Positions 30,699 through 39,583 of a stretch of DNA of 64,000 nucleotides are shown here, piece after piece. Numbering within the stretch: position 1 is the stretch's first letter; each line of letters opens with the position of its first letter. The position numbers and the translations under genes were made by a program. The stretch lies in contig NZ_JACHGW010000004.1 of assembly GCF_014202505.1 (NCBI RefSeq), positions 1 to 64,000 of the forward strand, written 5' to 3'. The notes beneath the pieces were generated by a model. That model did no database searches and had not been told where the DNA came from. It was given only the letters and a program-made list of their open reading frames with translations. This stretch comes from Armatimonas rosea. GTDB taxonomy: Bacteria > Armatimonadota > Armatimonadia > Armatimonadales > Armatimonadaceae.

Positions 30699-33416
30699 AT
30701 GCACGTCGGCCGTGTTTTCCTGTGCTTCTTGTGCACTCTTTTACTTGTGGTTCGTGCCGCAGACGCCCAGCCGCCGGCCCGCTTGACAGCGACCGTGGAC
30801 CGGGCAGGGACGGTCACTATCCGGGTGGCAGCGAGCCAGCGGGTCTACGCGACCATCCGCCCAGGAATCTTTGAGGCACCCTGGCAGTTCCGCACCGCGG
30901 TTGCAGGAGCACAGCCCGGAACCGCCCGACTGCGTGCACGCACCGCCGGGGCGACAGTCGCAGTGACCTTTGACGCCAGCCTGGAGGCGACCTCCGACCG
31001 CAACCTCAAGCTCCGCTACACCCTCACCCCCGACAAAGAGATTAAGGTAAATAGTGTCCATGTCGCTCTCTTGACCCCTACCGATGAGTGGACAGAAGGC
31101 AGGGGCGTGCTGGCCGAGAGCGAGGCGCTCATCGAGGAGACGGCCCCCAAGTCCGCGACCCGGCTCTCCGGGACCGGGACACTGGTTCTGACACGACGCG
31201 GGGCGCGCCTCGCTGCCGAGGCCAAGGACCAGCCCGCCCTGCTCCAAGATAACCGCCCCTTCAACGCCAAGGAGCTGGAGCTTCGCTTTGGCAAGCAAAC
31301 CCCCGAGACCACAGGCCGTGTCTGGAAAGCGGGCGAGACCGAGACCTTTGAGCTCCTGATAAACCTTCCCTCTCCCACATCGCTGATTCGCGAGGAGCCG
31401 GTGACCATCACGGCGGGTGAGGACTGGATCCCGCTGGACGAGCCGAGCTTGGAGATCACTCCAGGGAGCGCGCTGGACTTCTCCACCCTCCTGGATGCCC
31501 CCGCCGGAAAGTACGGACGTGTTGTCTCCACGGGCGGGCACTTTGGGTTTGAGCGTGGCACCAAGCCCCAGCGTTTCTGGGGGGTGAACCTCTGCTTCGG
31601 GGCCAACTACCTCGAGAAGCCCGAGGCCGATGCCCTCGCCACACGCCTCGCACGCCTCGGCTACAACACCGTCCGCATCCACCACTTCGATGGCGAGGTT
31701 CTCGTGCCCGCGCAGCTCGACAAGCTGGACTACCTGATCGCCGCGCTCAAGAAGCAGGGCATCTACATCAAGACCGATCTCTTTGTCTCCCGACAGATCC
31801 CCGATACGATCGCGCTGGGAGACTTCAAGGCAGCCGTGCTGGTCTCCGAGCCCGCCTTTGCAAACTGGAGAGACTTCACCCGCACGCTCCTGACCCATGT
31901 CAATCCCTACACCCAGCTCGCCTGGAAGGACGAGCCCGCGATTGGCTGGCTGAGCGTCGTGAATGAGCCCAATCTGACCAATGGGTTTGCGACCTTCAAG
32001 CCCGAGCTCTACGCCCTGTTCGAGAAAGAGTGGCAAGCCTGGCGCAAGAGCCGGAGCCTCGCTCCTGCAGCCCTGCCTCGGCAGGTGGGCAACGATCGAG
32101 CGGGGCGCGAGGTGGGGGCGTTTCTCGCGATTCTCCATGAGCGAGGCTACGCCAAGATGAAGGCTGCGATTCGGGAGCTCGGCTGCAAGGCACTCCTGAC
32201 CGACCTGAATGGCTGGTCCGAGTCCCCCGCGTTCATGGCGGCCCGCACGAGCCTCGACTTTATCGACACCCACTTCTACTGGGACCATCCGCGTTTTCTG
32301 GAGAGCGACTGGAAGCTCCCCTCTGCGGGTCTCCAAGAAGGTGCCTCGGCGCTGGGGAGTGGTGGTGCGGGGCCGGGCGAGGTTGCGATGAGCCGACTCT
32401 TTGGCAAGCCCTTTACGGTGAGCGAGTTTAACTATTCTGCGCCCAATAACTACCGGGTCGAGGGGGGCTTGCTGGTCGGGGCCGCCGCCGCGGTGCAGGA
32501 CTGGGACGCGGTCTGGCGCTTTGCCTACGCCCACTCCCGAGAGGCCACCCTCGCGGCGAGCCCCCTGAGCTACTTCGACCTCGCCAGCGATCCCGCCGGG
32601 CTCCTCAGCGACCGGGCGGCCGTTCTGCTCTTTGTCCGTGGCGATGTCCGCCCCGCACCGGGCGCGATCAGCCGCTACCTGCGCCGCGACGAGCTCCTGA
32701 CCAAGCCTGAGCTGACACCGACGCCCGGCTTCGGCGAGCTTGCGCTTGTCACGCGCGTCGGTAGCTGGGTCGAGGATGCAAGCGGCCCGCTGGCTCCCCC
32801 CCGGCCCGCCGAGCTCCGCCTAACCAAGGGAGACTCCAAGGACGCTCTCGCGCAGCTCTTTCAGACCCGTCGGCTTCCTGAGACGAACCGCACCAACTTC
32901 GACACCCAAGAGCGGCAGTCGGAGACCAACGAGGTCTTTGTCAATGGCCAGTTTGGCTCGCTCCGCGTGGTGACACCACGGACCCTGGGGGGGATCTGCC
33001 CTGAGGGCGATGCGATCAAGTGTGGCCCCCTCCGTATCGATATCGAGGGTGCCAAGGCCGCCGTCTATGTGTCGTCGCTAGACGGCAAGCCGGTGGCGGA
33101 GAGTGGGCGGCTCCTTGTGGCACATATCACCGATGTCCAAAACACGGGGTTGCGCTACAGTGCCCCCGATCGGCAAGTGCTGGAGAGCTGGGGCACCCTC
33201 CCGCACCTAGTCCAGCGCGGCTTGGCAAACCTGACCCTGACGAGAAAACTTCCGGGGAAGGTGGAGGCCTGGCGGCTCGACACCACGGGCAAGCGTGTCG
33301 CGCCCCTCGCGGCAAAGCTCACTGGCACCGAGCTGAGCCTGCCGCTCTCGGTTCTCGGACCAGACGGAAAAGCGACGATATACTATGAGGTTGTGATCAA
33401 GGGAGCAACTCCTTGA
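30699..33416 (+). CDS. Secreted clan GH-A glycoside hydrolase (GH5-like)
   Basis: 905 residues. The signal peptide ends ADA|QPPAR near residue 24. A ~270-residue beta-rich N-terminal region precedes a TIM barrel from ~280 (GHFGFERG, FWGVNLCFGANY). The expected acid/base is Glu423 in VVNEPNL and the nucleophile Glu576 in TVSEFNYSAPN. A beta-sandwich C-terminus follows. These features are those of retaining clan A enzymes acting on beta-linked polysaccharide; the exact substrate is not readable. It is followed after 20 nt by fabI. Confidence 0.75.
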   Translation: MHVGRVFLCFLCTLLLVVRAADAQPPARLTATVDRAGTVTIRVAASQRVYATIRPGIFEAPWQFRTAVAGAQPGTARLRARTAGATVAVTFDASLEATSDRNLKLRYTLTPDKEIKVNSVHVALLTPTDEWTEGRGVLAESEALIEETAPKSATRLSGTGTLVLTRRGARLAAEAKDQPALLQDNRPFNAKELELRFGKQTPETTGRVWKAGETETFELLINLPSPTSLIREEPVTITAGEDWIPLDEPSLEITPGSALDFSTLLDAPAGKYGRVVSTGGHFGFERGTKPQRFWGVNLCFGANYLEKPEADALATRLARLGYNTVRIHHFDGEVLVPAQLDKLDYLIAALKKQGIYIKTDLFVSRQIPDTIALGDFKAAVLVSEPAFANWRDFTRTLLTHVNPYTQLAWKDEPAIGWLSVVNEPNLTNGFATFKPELYALFEKEWQAWRKSRSLAPAALPRQVGNDRAGREVGAFLAILHERGYAKMKAAIRELGCKALLTDLNGWSESPAFMAARTSLDFIDTHFYWDHPRFLESDWKLPSAGLQEGASALGSGGAGPGEVAMSRLFGKPFTVSEFNYSAPNNYRVEGGLLVGAAAAVQDWDAVWRFAYAHSREATLAASPLSYFDLASDPAGLLSDRAAVLLFVRGDVRPAPGAISRYLRRDELLTKPELTPTPGFGELALVTRVGSWVEDASGPLAPPRPAELRLTKGDSKDALAQLFQTRRLPETNRTNFDTQERQSETNEVFVNGQFGSLRVVTPRTLGGICPEGDAIKCGPLRIDIEGAKAAVYVSSLDGKPVAESGRLLVAHITDVQNTGLRYSAPDRQVLESWGTLPHLVQRGLANLTLTRKLPGKVEAWRLDTTGKRVAPLAAKLTGTELSLPLSVLGPDGKATIYYEVVIKGATP

Positions 33417-33436
33417 CAGGAACTGTGAGGTTTTGA

Positions 33437-34225
33437 ATGGGTTTTCTGGAAGGTAAGAAGGGGCTGATCTATGGAGTGCGCAACCAGCGCTCCATTGCAT
33501 GGGGCTGTGCGCAGTCGCTGGCGCGTGAGGGCGCGGAGCTGGCACTGACCTTTCTCGGGGAGCGTGAGGAGCAGGATGTCAAGAAGCTCTCCCCTGAGCT
33601 AGGTGATGCGGTCAAGCTGATCCACGGCTGCGATCTCACCCAGCCGGAGCAGGTGGAGTCGCTCCACGCCGCGATCAAGGAGAGCCTGGGCCAGCTGGAC
33701 TTCGTGATCCACGCAGTTGCCTTTGCCAAGAAAGAAGACCTGACCAATCCCTTTCTCGAGACGTCCGTGGAAGGCTTTGGCCTTGCCCTCAATGTCTCCG
33801 CCTATACCCTCGTGACCGCGGCGCGCGCCGCCGAGCCGCTCATGACTGAGGGCGGAAGCATCCTCACTCTGACCTACATCGGTGCCGATCGTGTAATCCC
33901 AAACTACAACGTCATGGGAGTCGCCAAGGCCGCCTTGGAGTCGTCGGTGCGGTACCTGGCCCATGAGCTCGGCCCCAAGAAGATCCGGGTCAATGCGATC
34001 TCCGCCGGCCCCGTGATGACCCTCTCGGCGCGTGGAATCTCAGGCTTTACCGGGATGTACAAGTCGGTTGCAGAGGTTGCCCCGCTGCGGAAGGCGACCG
34101 ATATCGACGAGGTCGGCGATACGGCGGCGTTTCTCTGCTCCCACCTGTCACGCGGGATCACGGGGGAGACGTTGTATGTGGACAGTGGGTACCACATCCT
34201 AGGAATGCTCACCGGAATGGAGTAG
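33437..34225 (+). CDS. fabI: Enoyl-[acyl-carrier-protein] reductase (NADH)
   Basis: 262 residues, last reductive step of each fatty acid elongation cycle. The family's NAD loop VRNQRSIAWG (14-23) is present, and the catalytic residues Tyr147, Tyr157 and Lys164 lie in TYIGADRVIPNYNVMGVAKA, the spacing of E. coli FabI. The C-terminus YVDSGYHILGM is also typical. It has a Shine-Dalgarno-like TGAGG 8 nt upstream. Confidence 0.95.
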   Translation: MGFLEGKKGLIYGVRNQRSIAWGCAQSLAREGAELALTFLGEREEQDVKKLSPELGDAVKLIHGCDLTQPEQVESLHAAIKESLGQLDFVIHAVAFAKKEDLTNPFLETSVEGFGLALNVSAYTLVTAARAAEPLMTEGGSILTLTYIGADRVIPNYNVMGVAKAALESSVRYLAHELGPKKIRVNAISAGPVMTLSARGISGFTGMYKSVAEVAPLRKATDIDEVGDTAAFLCSHLSRGITGETLYVDSGYHILGMLTGME

Positions 34226-34231
34226 TTCACC

Positions 34232-35011
34232 ATGCGCTTGCCCCGAGGTCCGTTTTTCTTATTCCTGCTCCTCCTTGCCGGCTGCGGCGGGGGTGGTGGC
34301 AGCGACGATCCCGGGGCAAGCTCGGTTGTGGCGGCGCGGGCAACCCTTGCCGCCGACTCCGCGCCCGAGGTGCTGGTCCAGTGGGCTGCACCGCTGGATA
34401 TCTCCGCGCAGCGCATTGTTGAGTACCATGTCTTCCGCGATGGCAACCGGGTGGGCGCGGTCGATAGAGACGGCAGAAGCTTCCGAGACACGACCGCAGA
34501 GGGGGCGTTTTCCTACCAGGAGGCCAGTGGCACCGCCCTGACACCGCGCACGGGCAACCATAGCGCGATCCGGCCCGGCAAGCGTGTCCGCTACCAGGTA
34601 CGGGTGCTCTTCCAGCGTATCGAGACCAGTGGGGCCACGAGCTACGCCGAGACCACGCTCAATGAGCCGGGAGTGGCCACGACGGCACTCGTGCGCCCGG
34701 CTCTCTCCAGCGCGACCCCCCAGGCGAGCGAGGCCCTCCTCCGATTCCCCAAGCTCGACGGCGCAAACCAGTACCAAGCTGAGCTCTCCGCCTACCCCGA
34801 TTTTCGCAGTAAGACCGTCCGCGGTCCTGTGCTGGTCACCAGCGGAGAGGGCCTCATCACCATCCCTTGGCCCGCCGACAGCACGCCAGGGAGCACGGTC
34901 TACTGCCGAATCGGCGCTCGCGCCACCAGCGATGCGAGCCCACCGTTCACCACCGACCCCAACGGCGACGACTACATCTACTCGGTAGCACAAACGATTG
35001 TGCGCCCCTAA
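34232..35011 (+). CDS. Lipoprotein with fibronectin III-like domains
   Basis: 259 residues. A lipobox LLLAGC gives Cys20 as the lipidated residue, followed by a flexible Gly-rich stretch. Two beta-sandwich domains are suggested by PEVLVQWAAPLD...YHVFRDG and by LRFPKLDGANQYQAEL, both fibronectin III-like patterns. Probably surface-exposed and structural or binding. It lies 6 nt after fabI and may be cotranscribed. No enzyme motif is seen. Confidence 0.6.
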   Translation: MRLPRGPFFLFLLLLAGCGGGGGSDDPGASSVVAARATLAADSAPEVLVQWAAPLDISAQRIVEYHVFRDGNRVGAVDRDGRSFRDTTAEGAFSYQEASGTALTPRTGNHSAIRPGKRVRYQVRVLFQRIETSGATSYAETTLNEPGVATTALVRPALSSATPQASEALLRFPKLDGANQYQAELSAYPDFRSKTVRGPVLVTSGEGLITIPWPADSTPGSTVYCRIGARATSDASPPFTTDPNGDDYIYSVAQTIVRP

Positions 35012-35046
35012 CCACGACGCGGTATACTCTGGGCAGGAAAATCGCC

Positions 35047-35256
35047 ATGCCTGACTCTCCAGATCAAACACAGAAAACACCGTCCGTAACCATCCCTGAG
35101 CACCACCCTTTAGATGAGATTATAGGGATTTTCAAGGACGAGCCACTCTGGGACGACCTGATGGAAGAAATCCGCAAGGGCCGCGAGCGCGCTTCCCGTG
35201 TCTCCTCGCAACCGAAGACACGTTCGTCGCCAAAGCGGGTTCCCACGAAAACGTGA
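35047..35256 (+). CDS. Antitoxin of a VapBC-like pair
   Basis: 69 residues from ATG 35047 with a CAGGAAA ribosome binding site and a TATACT ~20 nt upstream. Acidic core (LDEIIGIFKDEPLWDDLMEEIRK) followed by a basic Ser/Arg/Lys tail. It overlaps the PIN toxin gene by 4 nt. The composition and coupling fit a small antitoxin; the N-terminal DNA-binding class is not obvious. Confidence 0.65.
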   Translation: MPDSPDQTQKTPSVTIPEHHPLDEIIGIFKDEPLWDDLMEEIRKGRERASRVSSQPKTRSSPKRVPTKT

Positions 35257-35675
35257 TCCTCCTAGACACAGACACTGTCTCACTCCTACTGAGAACTCCA
35301 GAGAACTATCCTGATCTTGTCCAACGAATTCGCCAAACACCTGGAGATGATATCTACATCAGTGCCATTACGGTTGGAGAGGTAATGGAAGGAGCATTAG
35401 CATTGATACGCAGGCTCCAGCCCAGAGATCAAGAATCCTTAGGCTATAAGTTGCTTGTCGAGTATTTCCAGGCACTCCAGACGTTCGCCATTCTTCCTTA
35501 CGATTCTGAGGCTGAGTTACGCTTTCAAGAATTCCCAGCCCGAATCCGGCGGCTTGGACGCGGTGATTGTCAGATCGCGGCGATCGCTCTTCAAAACAAC
35601 GCAACGGTTATCACACGCAACCAACGCCACTTTTCGGAGATATCCGGACTTAAATTTGAGGACTGGACACAATAG
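35253..35675 (+). CDS. PIN-domain toxin (VapC-like)
   Basis: 140 residues from GTG. PIN acidic residues are visible in MILLDTDTVS (Asp5), in SAITVGEVMEG (Glu) and in LGRGDCQIAAIA (Asp), followed by ATVITRNQRHFSEI, the usual end of VapC-like ribonucleases. It should cleave RNA, typically tRNA or rRNA, and be held inactive by the upstream gene product. GC is lower than in the neighbours, suggesting acquisition. Confidence 0.82.
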   Translation: MILLDTDTVSLLLRTPENYPDLVQRIRQTPGDDIYISAITVGEVMEGALALIRRLQPRDQESLGYKLLVEYFQALQTFAILPYDSEAELRFQEFPARIRRLGRGDCQIAAIALQNNATVITRNQRHFSEISGLKFEDWTQ

Positions 35676-35678
35676 GCC

Positions 35679-37820
35679 TTGTCTGGTTCCCTCACACGTG
35701 TCTTTGGTAAAAATGGCCCGCTGGCCAAGCGGCTTCCGGGATTTGCGCCTCGAGCGGAGCAGACCGCACTCGCGGAGGCGATTGCAACCGGGCTCTCGGA
35801 GAGCCGCCCGTGTCTCGCCGAGGCCGGAACGGGTGTGGGAAAGAGCCTTGCCTATCTCGTCCCCCTCCTGCGCTGGCTGGAGAAGACCGACGGCCGCGCG
35901 GTGATCTCGACCCACACGCTCGGACTCCAGGGGCAGTTGATCGAGCGCGATATCCCGGCGGTGCTGGCCGCGCTGGAGTCCCCGATTGAGGCGGGCGTGC
36001 TCAAGGGGCGCCAGAACTTCCTCTGCTGGCAGGAGCTGGAGATCGCCTCGACCGAGCTCTGGACCTTTGGCGATCCCGTCTTTAAAAATATCCAGCGCTG
36101 GGCCAATGAGAGCGACTCGGGCGATGTGGCGGAGCTAGACTTTTCGTACCCCGGCTGGAGCGATATCGCCGCCCACCCCGACACCTGCCGCCACCGGGAG
36201 TGCCGCCACTACGACAAGTGTTTTTACTACAAGGCCCGCCGCAACGCCGAGAAGTGCCAGCTCCTTGTGGTCAATCACGCCCTCTTCTTCGCCGACCTGC
36301 GGCTCCAGCGCCAGGCACCGGGCGGCCCCACTCTGATTCCCACCTACGATGCCGTGGTCTTCGACGAAGCCCACCATGTGGATGATGTCGCCACCCGCGC
36401 CTTTGGGCTGGAGTGGGGCTCACGCCGGGTGCCGATCTTGCTGGCCCGGTGCAAGCGCCTGCCGCAGCTCAAGAGCCAGCACCTCGCCGCGATCGAGGCG
36501 ATCCACCAGCGCCTGCTCGATCCGTATCTGGGCGCGGCCAAGTACGAAGGCTTTATGCACGAGGTAGAGGCCCCCCAGTTTCGGGAGCTGCGTGACGCGG
36601 TCTGCACGGCGCTGGACGCGCTGGCCAAGGACCTCGTCAATATCGCCGAGACCACCACCAAGACCCAAGAGAAAGAGAAAGCGGTCGGACTTGCCAAGAC
36701 CGCCACGCGCCTCTCCACTGAGCTCTCCGCCTTCCACACCGAGCCGCAGGACGACTCCTATTTCCTCTGGTACCACAACCGCCAGCTCCGCGGCGGCGGT
36801 ATCCTCACCACCCTAGTACGCACCCCCTACGAGATCGCTCCGGCCCTGGAAGAGTCGCTCTACTCCCGGATCGAGCGGGTCAGCTTTGTCTCCGCCACCC
36901 TCGCCACGGGCGGCGGTTTTGAGAGCGCCGCCAAGCGCCTCGGCCTAGTAAGCGCCCCCAGCCCCGTCGCCCCCACCGAGCAAGTAAAGCCTGTGGACGA
37001 CGAAGACGACTTTCTCACGCCAACACCCTTAGCCTCCAGCAGTCACCCCCTTCGCCCCGACGAAGGAGGGTTTCAGGCGAAGGGGGTCGCGAGCGGTGCG
37101 AGCGGGGGGATGCCAGTGACCATCCACGCTCTCCAGAGTATCCAAGGATCGCCGTTTGACTACGAGCGCAACGGCCTGCTCTATGTCCCTCGCCACCTCG
37201 GTCCCCCCGCCAGCACCGACGAGTACGCGGACCGGATGCTCCTGGAGGTGCAGGCACTGATCAGCCTCGCCAAGGGCCGGACGTTTGTCTTGTTTACGTC
37301 GCACCGGATGCTCACGGTGGCCAAGGAGCAGCTCAAGGCCAGCCTCGGCTATCCCGTCTTTGCCCAAGGAGAGGCACCCAATGCCCGCCTCGTGGAGAGC
37401 TTTACGCAAGCAGGAAACGGGGTCTTGCTCGGGACGAGTAGCTTCTGGGAAGGAGTCGATGTCCCCGGTGAGGCGCTCTCGCTGGTGATTATGGACAAGC
37501 TCCCCTTCCCCACCCCGGACTCGCCGCCGCTGCGGGCGCGGGAGGAGCGCATCAAGAAGTCCGGTGGCGATGCCTTCAATGAGTTCAGTATGCCCGTCAC
37601 CGAGCTGCGCCTCAAGCAGGGCTTCGGGCGCCTCCTGCGCACCACCACCGACCGCGGCGTGGTCGCGATCCTAGACGCCCGGCTCTGGAGCAAGGCGTAC
37701 GGCCGCAAGCTCCTCGACGCCCTGCCCCCCTGCCCCCGCACCGATCAAATCAGCGCGGTCGCACAGTTCTTCGTCCCAGTCCCAAGTGACAGCGCCAGCG
37801 CGGCTCCTACAGGCAAGTAG
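35679..37820 (+). CDS. DinG/XPD-type ATP-dependent DNA helicase
   Basis: 713 residues from TTG 35679. Motif I AEAGTGVGKS and motif II VFDEAHHVDD flank four cysteines (CWQEL, CRHRECRHYDKC) expected to hold a 4Fe-4S cluster. Motifs V-VI are GTSSFWEGVDVPGE and QGFGRLLR. It should unwind DNA 5'-3' in repair. Residues ~447-475 (LASSSHPLRPDEGGFQAKG) are an extra segment encoded by a palindromic element, placed just before the conserved GSPFDYERN. The start is inferred from the TTG 3 nt after the PIN gene. Confidence 0.85.
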   Translation: MSGSLTRVFGKNGPLAKRLPGFAPRAEQTALAEAIATGLSESRPCLAEAGTGVGKSLAYLVPLLRWLEKTDGRAVISTHTLGLQGQLIERDIPAVLAALESPIEAGVLKGRQNFLCWQELEIASTELWTFGDPVFKNIQRWANESDSGDVAELDFSYPGWSDIAAHPDTCRHRECRHYDKCFYYKARRNAEKCQLLVVNHALFFADLRLQRQAPGGPTLIPTYDAVVFDEAHHVDDVATRAFGLEWGSRRVPILLARCKRLPQLKSQHLAAIEAIHQRLLDPYLGAAKYEGFMHEVEAPQFRELRDAVCTALDALAKDLVNIAETTTKTQEKEKAVGLAKTATRLSTELSAFHTEPQDDSYFLWYHNRQLRGGGILTTLVRTPYEIAPALEESLYSRIERVSFVSATLATGGGFESAAKRLGLVSAPSPVAPTEQVKPVDDEDDFLTPTPLASSSHPLRPDEGGFQAKGVASGASGGMPVTIHALQSIQGSPFDYERNGLLYVPRHLGPPASTDEYADRMLLEVQALISLAKGRTFVLFTSHRMLTVAKEQLKASLGYPVFAQGEAPNARLVESFTQAGNGVLLGTSSFWEGVDVPGEALSLVIMDKLPFPTPDSPPLRAREERIKKSGGDAFNEFSMPVTELRLKQGFGRLLRTTTDRGVVAILDARLWSKAYGRKLLDALPPCPRTDQISAVAQFFVPVPSDSASAAPTGK
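37046..37086. repeat. Palindromic element inside the DinG-like gene
   Basis: CCCCCTTCGCC (37046-37056) and its exact complement (37076-37086) around a 19-nt loop. The reading frame passes through and adds ~25-30 residues in a non-conserved loop. Confidence 0.55.
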
Positions 37821-37847
37821 GGGTTTGGGCCATGATCTAGCGTAGTC

Positions 37848-38306
37848 ATGCGAAAACGCTTCCTTGTCCTTCTCGCCGTTACGGCTCTTGTCCTTCGCTG
37901 TAACTACAGCCTCAAACAGGAGCCTGAGCACTTAAAACCTGAAGACATTATCGGCGTTTGGCAAGGTTCGTACTTTGGCGGCAATGAGACGTTTACCTTC
38001 AAGGGCGATGGGACGTTGGTTCAGGAGTTCACTCGCGATGGGAAATCTCTCTACAAAAGCTCTTCCCATTGGATGATTTTCACCGGGCAAGGTGACGGCA
38101 TGGATGGGGTCGAGGTCTCTGAGGGAGTCTATTGGTCTTGCGAGGGAAAGTACCCTCAGGTGTCTGCAACGTTCGAGAAGTACCAGCCCCTCACCATCCA
38201 CTACATGAACCGAGGGTATTTTGATGATAAGAAGATCCTCATGATCCGGGAAGATGACCTCTCCAATGGTTACTTCCTCTCGAAGGAAGGCCAGCCTACA
38301 CTATAA
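37848..38306 (+). CDS. Small secreted protein, lipocalin-like
   Basis: 152 residues. The N-terminal hydrophobic segment (RFLVLLAVTALVLRC) could be a signal peptide or a weak lipobox with Cys18. The rest, EDIIGVWQGSYFGGNETFTFKGDGTL, has the GxW start and strand pattern of small lipocalin-like beta barrels. Ligand unknown. GC is lower than in the flanking genes. Confidence 0.5.
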   Translation: MRKRFLVLLAVTALVLRCNYSLKQEPEHLKPEDIIGVWQGSYFGGNETFTFKGDGTLVQEFTRDGKSLYKSSSHWMIFTGQGDGMDGVEVSEGVYWSCEGKYPQVSATFEKYQPLTIHYMNRGYFDDKKILMIREDDLSNGYFLSKEGQPTL

Positions 38307-38320
38307 ATACCTCGCCCCCG

Positions 38321-38440
38321 ACGGTAAACCTCGGGGCTATGGGGCGCTTCGCGCCGCCTCCTCGTCCCTCGTCGGTAAAATTCCGAGCGGAGCGAGGCGG
38401 CGCGAAGCGCCCTATAGCCGGACGATCTCCGTCCTGGCTT
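38321..38440. repeat. Intergenic palindromic element, copy 2
   Basis: A 24-bp stem, one mismatch, joins 38335-38358 and 38396-38419. The block GGCTATGGGGC...CGCCTCCTCGT...CCTCGTCGGTAAA is shared with the element at 5754-5867, and ACGGAGATCG occurs in the flank of both (inverted here). It fills the gap before rlmN. Confidence 0.65.
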
Positions 38441-38462
38441 ACCGGATGATCTACTCCGGCAT

Positions 38463-38468
38463 GATAAT
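38463..38468 (+). promoter_or_regulatory. -10 element (GATAAT), leaderless
   Basis: GATAAT ends 8 nt before the rlmN ATG at 38477. Confidence 0.4.
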
Positions 38469-38476
38469 CTAAGGGC

Positions 38477-39583
38477 ATGACTCCCACCCTTGTCGGACTC
38501 GACACCGCAGAACTCACCGCTCTCCTCACTCAAAAAGGACTTCCGGGCTACCGGGGCAAGCAGCTTGCCAAGGGCATCTACACCCGCTTCGCCCGCGACT
38601 TCGATGCCTTCACCGACCTGCCCAAGGCTCTGCGCGAGCAGCTGGCAGCGGAGACCGTTATCGGACCCTGCACCGAGCGCAGTGTACAGAGCGCCCCGGA
38701 CGGCACGGAGAAGTATCTCCTGAACCTGCAAGATAGTGAGGTGATCGAGGCGGTCTATCTCCCCTACGATGATCGGACGTCGGTGTGTGTTTCGTCGCAG
38801 GTGGGCTGCCCGATGGCCTGCTCGTTCTGCGCCACCGGCACCGAGGGGCTGGCACGCAACCTGACCGCAGGGGAGATTGTCGATCAGCTCCTCTTCATGC
38901 AGGCCAAGCACCCCGAGCAGCGCATCTCGCACCTCGTGCTCATGGGCATGGGCGAGCCGCTCATCAACCTCCCCAATGTCCTCAAGGCCCTCAAGGTGCT
39001 CCACGACGAGGTCGGGCTCTCGTACCGAAACATGACGGTCTCGACAGTCGGGGTGGTGCCGGGGATGGAGAAGCTCGCCCAAGAGGACCTGCCTATCACG
39101 CTTGCGGTCTCGCTCCACGCGCCCAACAACGCCCTGCGCTCCGAGCTCGTGCCGCTCAATGAGAAGTACCCGATTGGTCGTCTGATGGAGGCTTGCCGCG
39201 ACTATGTGAACACCACCAAGCGGCGCATCACGTTTGAGTATGTCCTCATGGCCGGCATCAACGACACGGAGAAGGAGGCCCACGAGCTCGGCGAGCTCCT
39301 CAAGCGCCAGCCGCTCTGCGCCGTGAACACCATTCCCTACAACTCCACCGATGTCGCCGCCCGCTACCAGCGCCCCACCCCCGAGGCAGCGCGGCTCTTC
39401 CGAGAGATCGTGGCATCGTACGGGGTTACCATCACCCAGCGCTACGAAAAGGGCCACCGGATCGCTGCGGCGTGTGGGCAGCTCAAGCGCTCCGCCCTCA
39501 AGCCCGGCTCCGCCATGCGCCCGCTTCCTCTCTTCCAGACCCCGGTCGCCGACGTGATCTCAGACCCGGAGCAGGCCGCATGA
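38477..39583 (+). CDS. rlmN: 23S rRNA (A2503-C2)/tRNA (A37-C2) methyltransferase
   Basis: 368 residues. Radical SAM enzyme with CPMACSFC binding the 4Fe-4S cluster, LVLMGMGEPL, and the methyl-carrying Cys in AAACGQL near the C-terminus. It methylates A2503 of 23S rRNA and A37 of some tRNAs. The N-terminal KQLAKGIYTRF region is the accessory domain. It overlaps the next gene by 4 nt (ATGA). Confidence 0.95.
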   Translation: MTPTLVGLDTAELTALLTQKGLPGYRGKQLAKGIYTRFARDFDAFTDLPKALREQLAAETVIGPCTERSVQSAPDGTEKYLLNLQDSEVIEAVYLPYDDRTSVCVSSQVGCPMACSFCATGTEGLARNLTAGEIVDQLLFMQAKHPEQRISHLVLMGMGEPLINLPNVLKALKVLHDEVGLSYRNMTVSTVGVVPGMEKLAQEDLPITLAVSLHAPNNALRSELVPLNEKYPIGRLMEACRDYVNTTKRRITFEYVLMAGINDTEKEAHELGELLKRQPLCAVNTIPYNSTDVAARYQRPTPEAARLFREIVASYGVTITQRYEKGHRIAAACGQLKRSALKPGSAMRPLPLFQTPVADVISDPEQAA

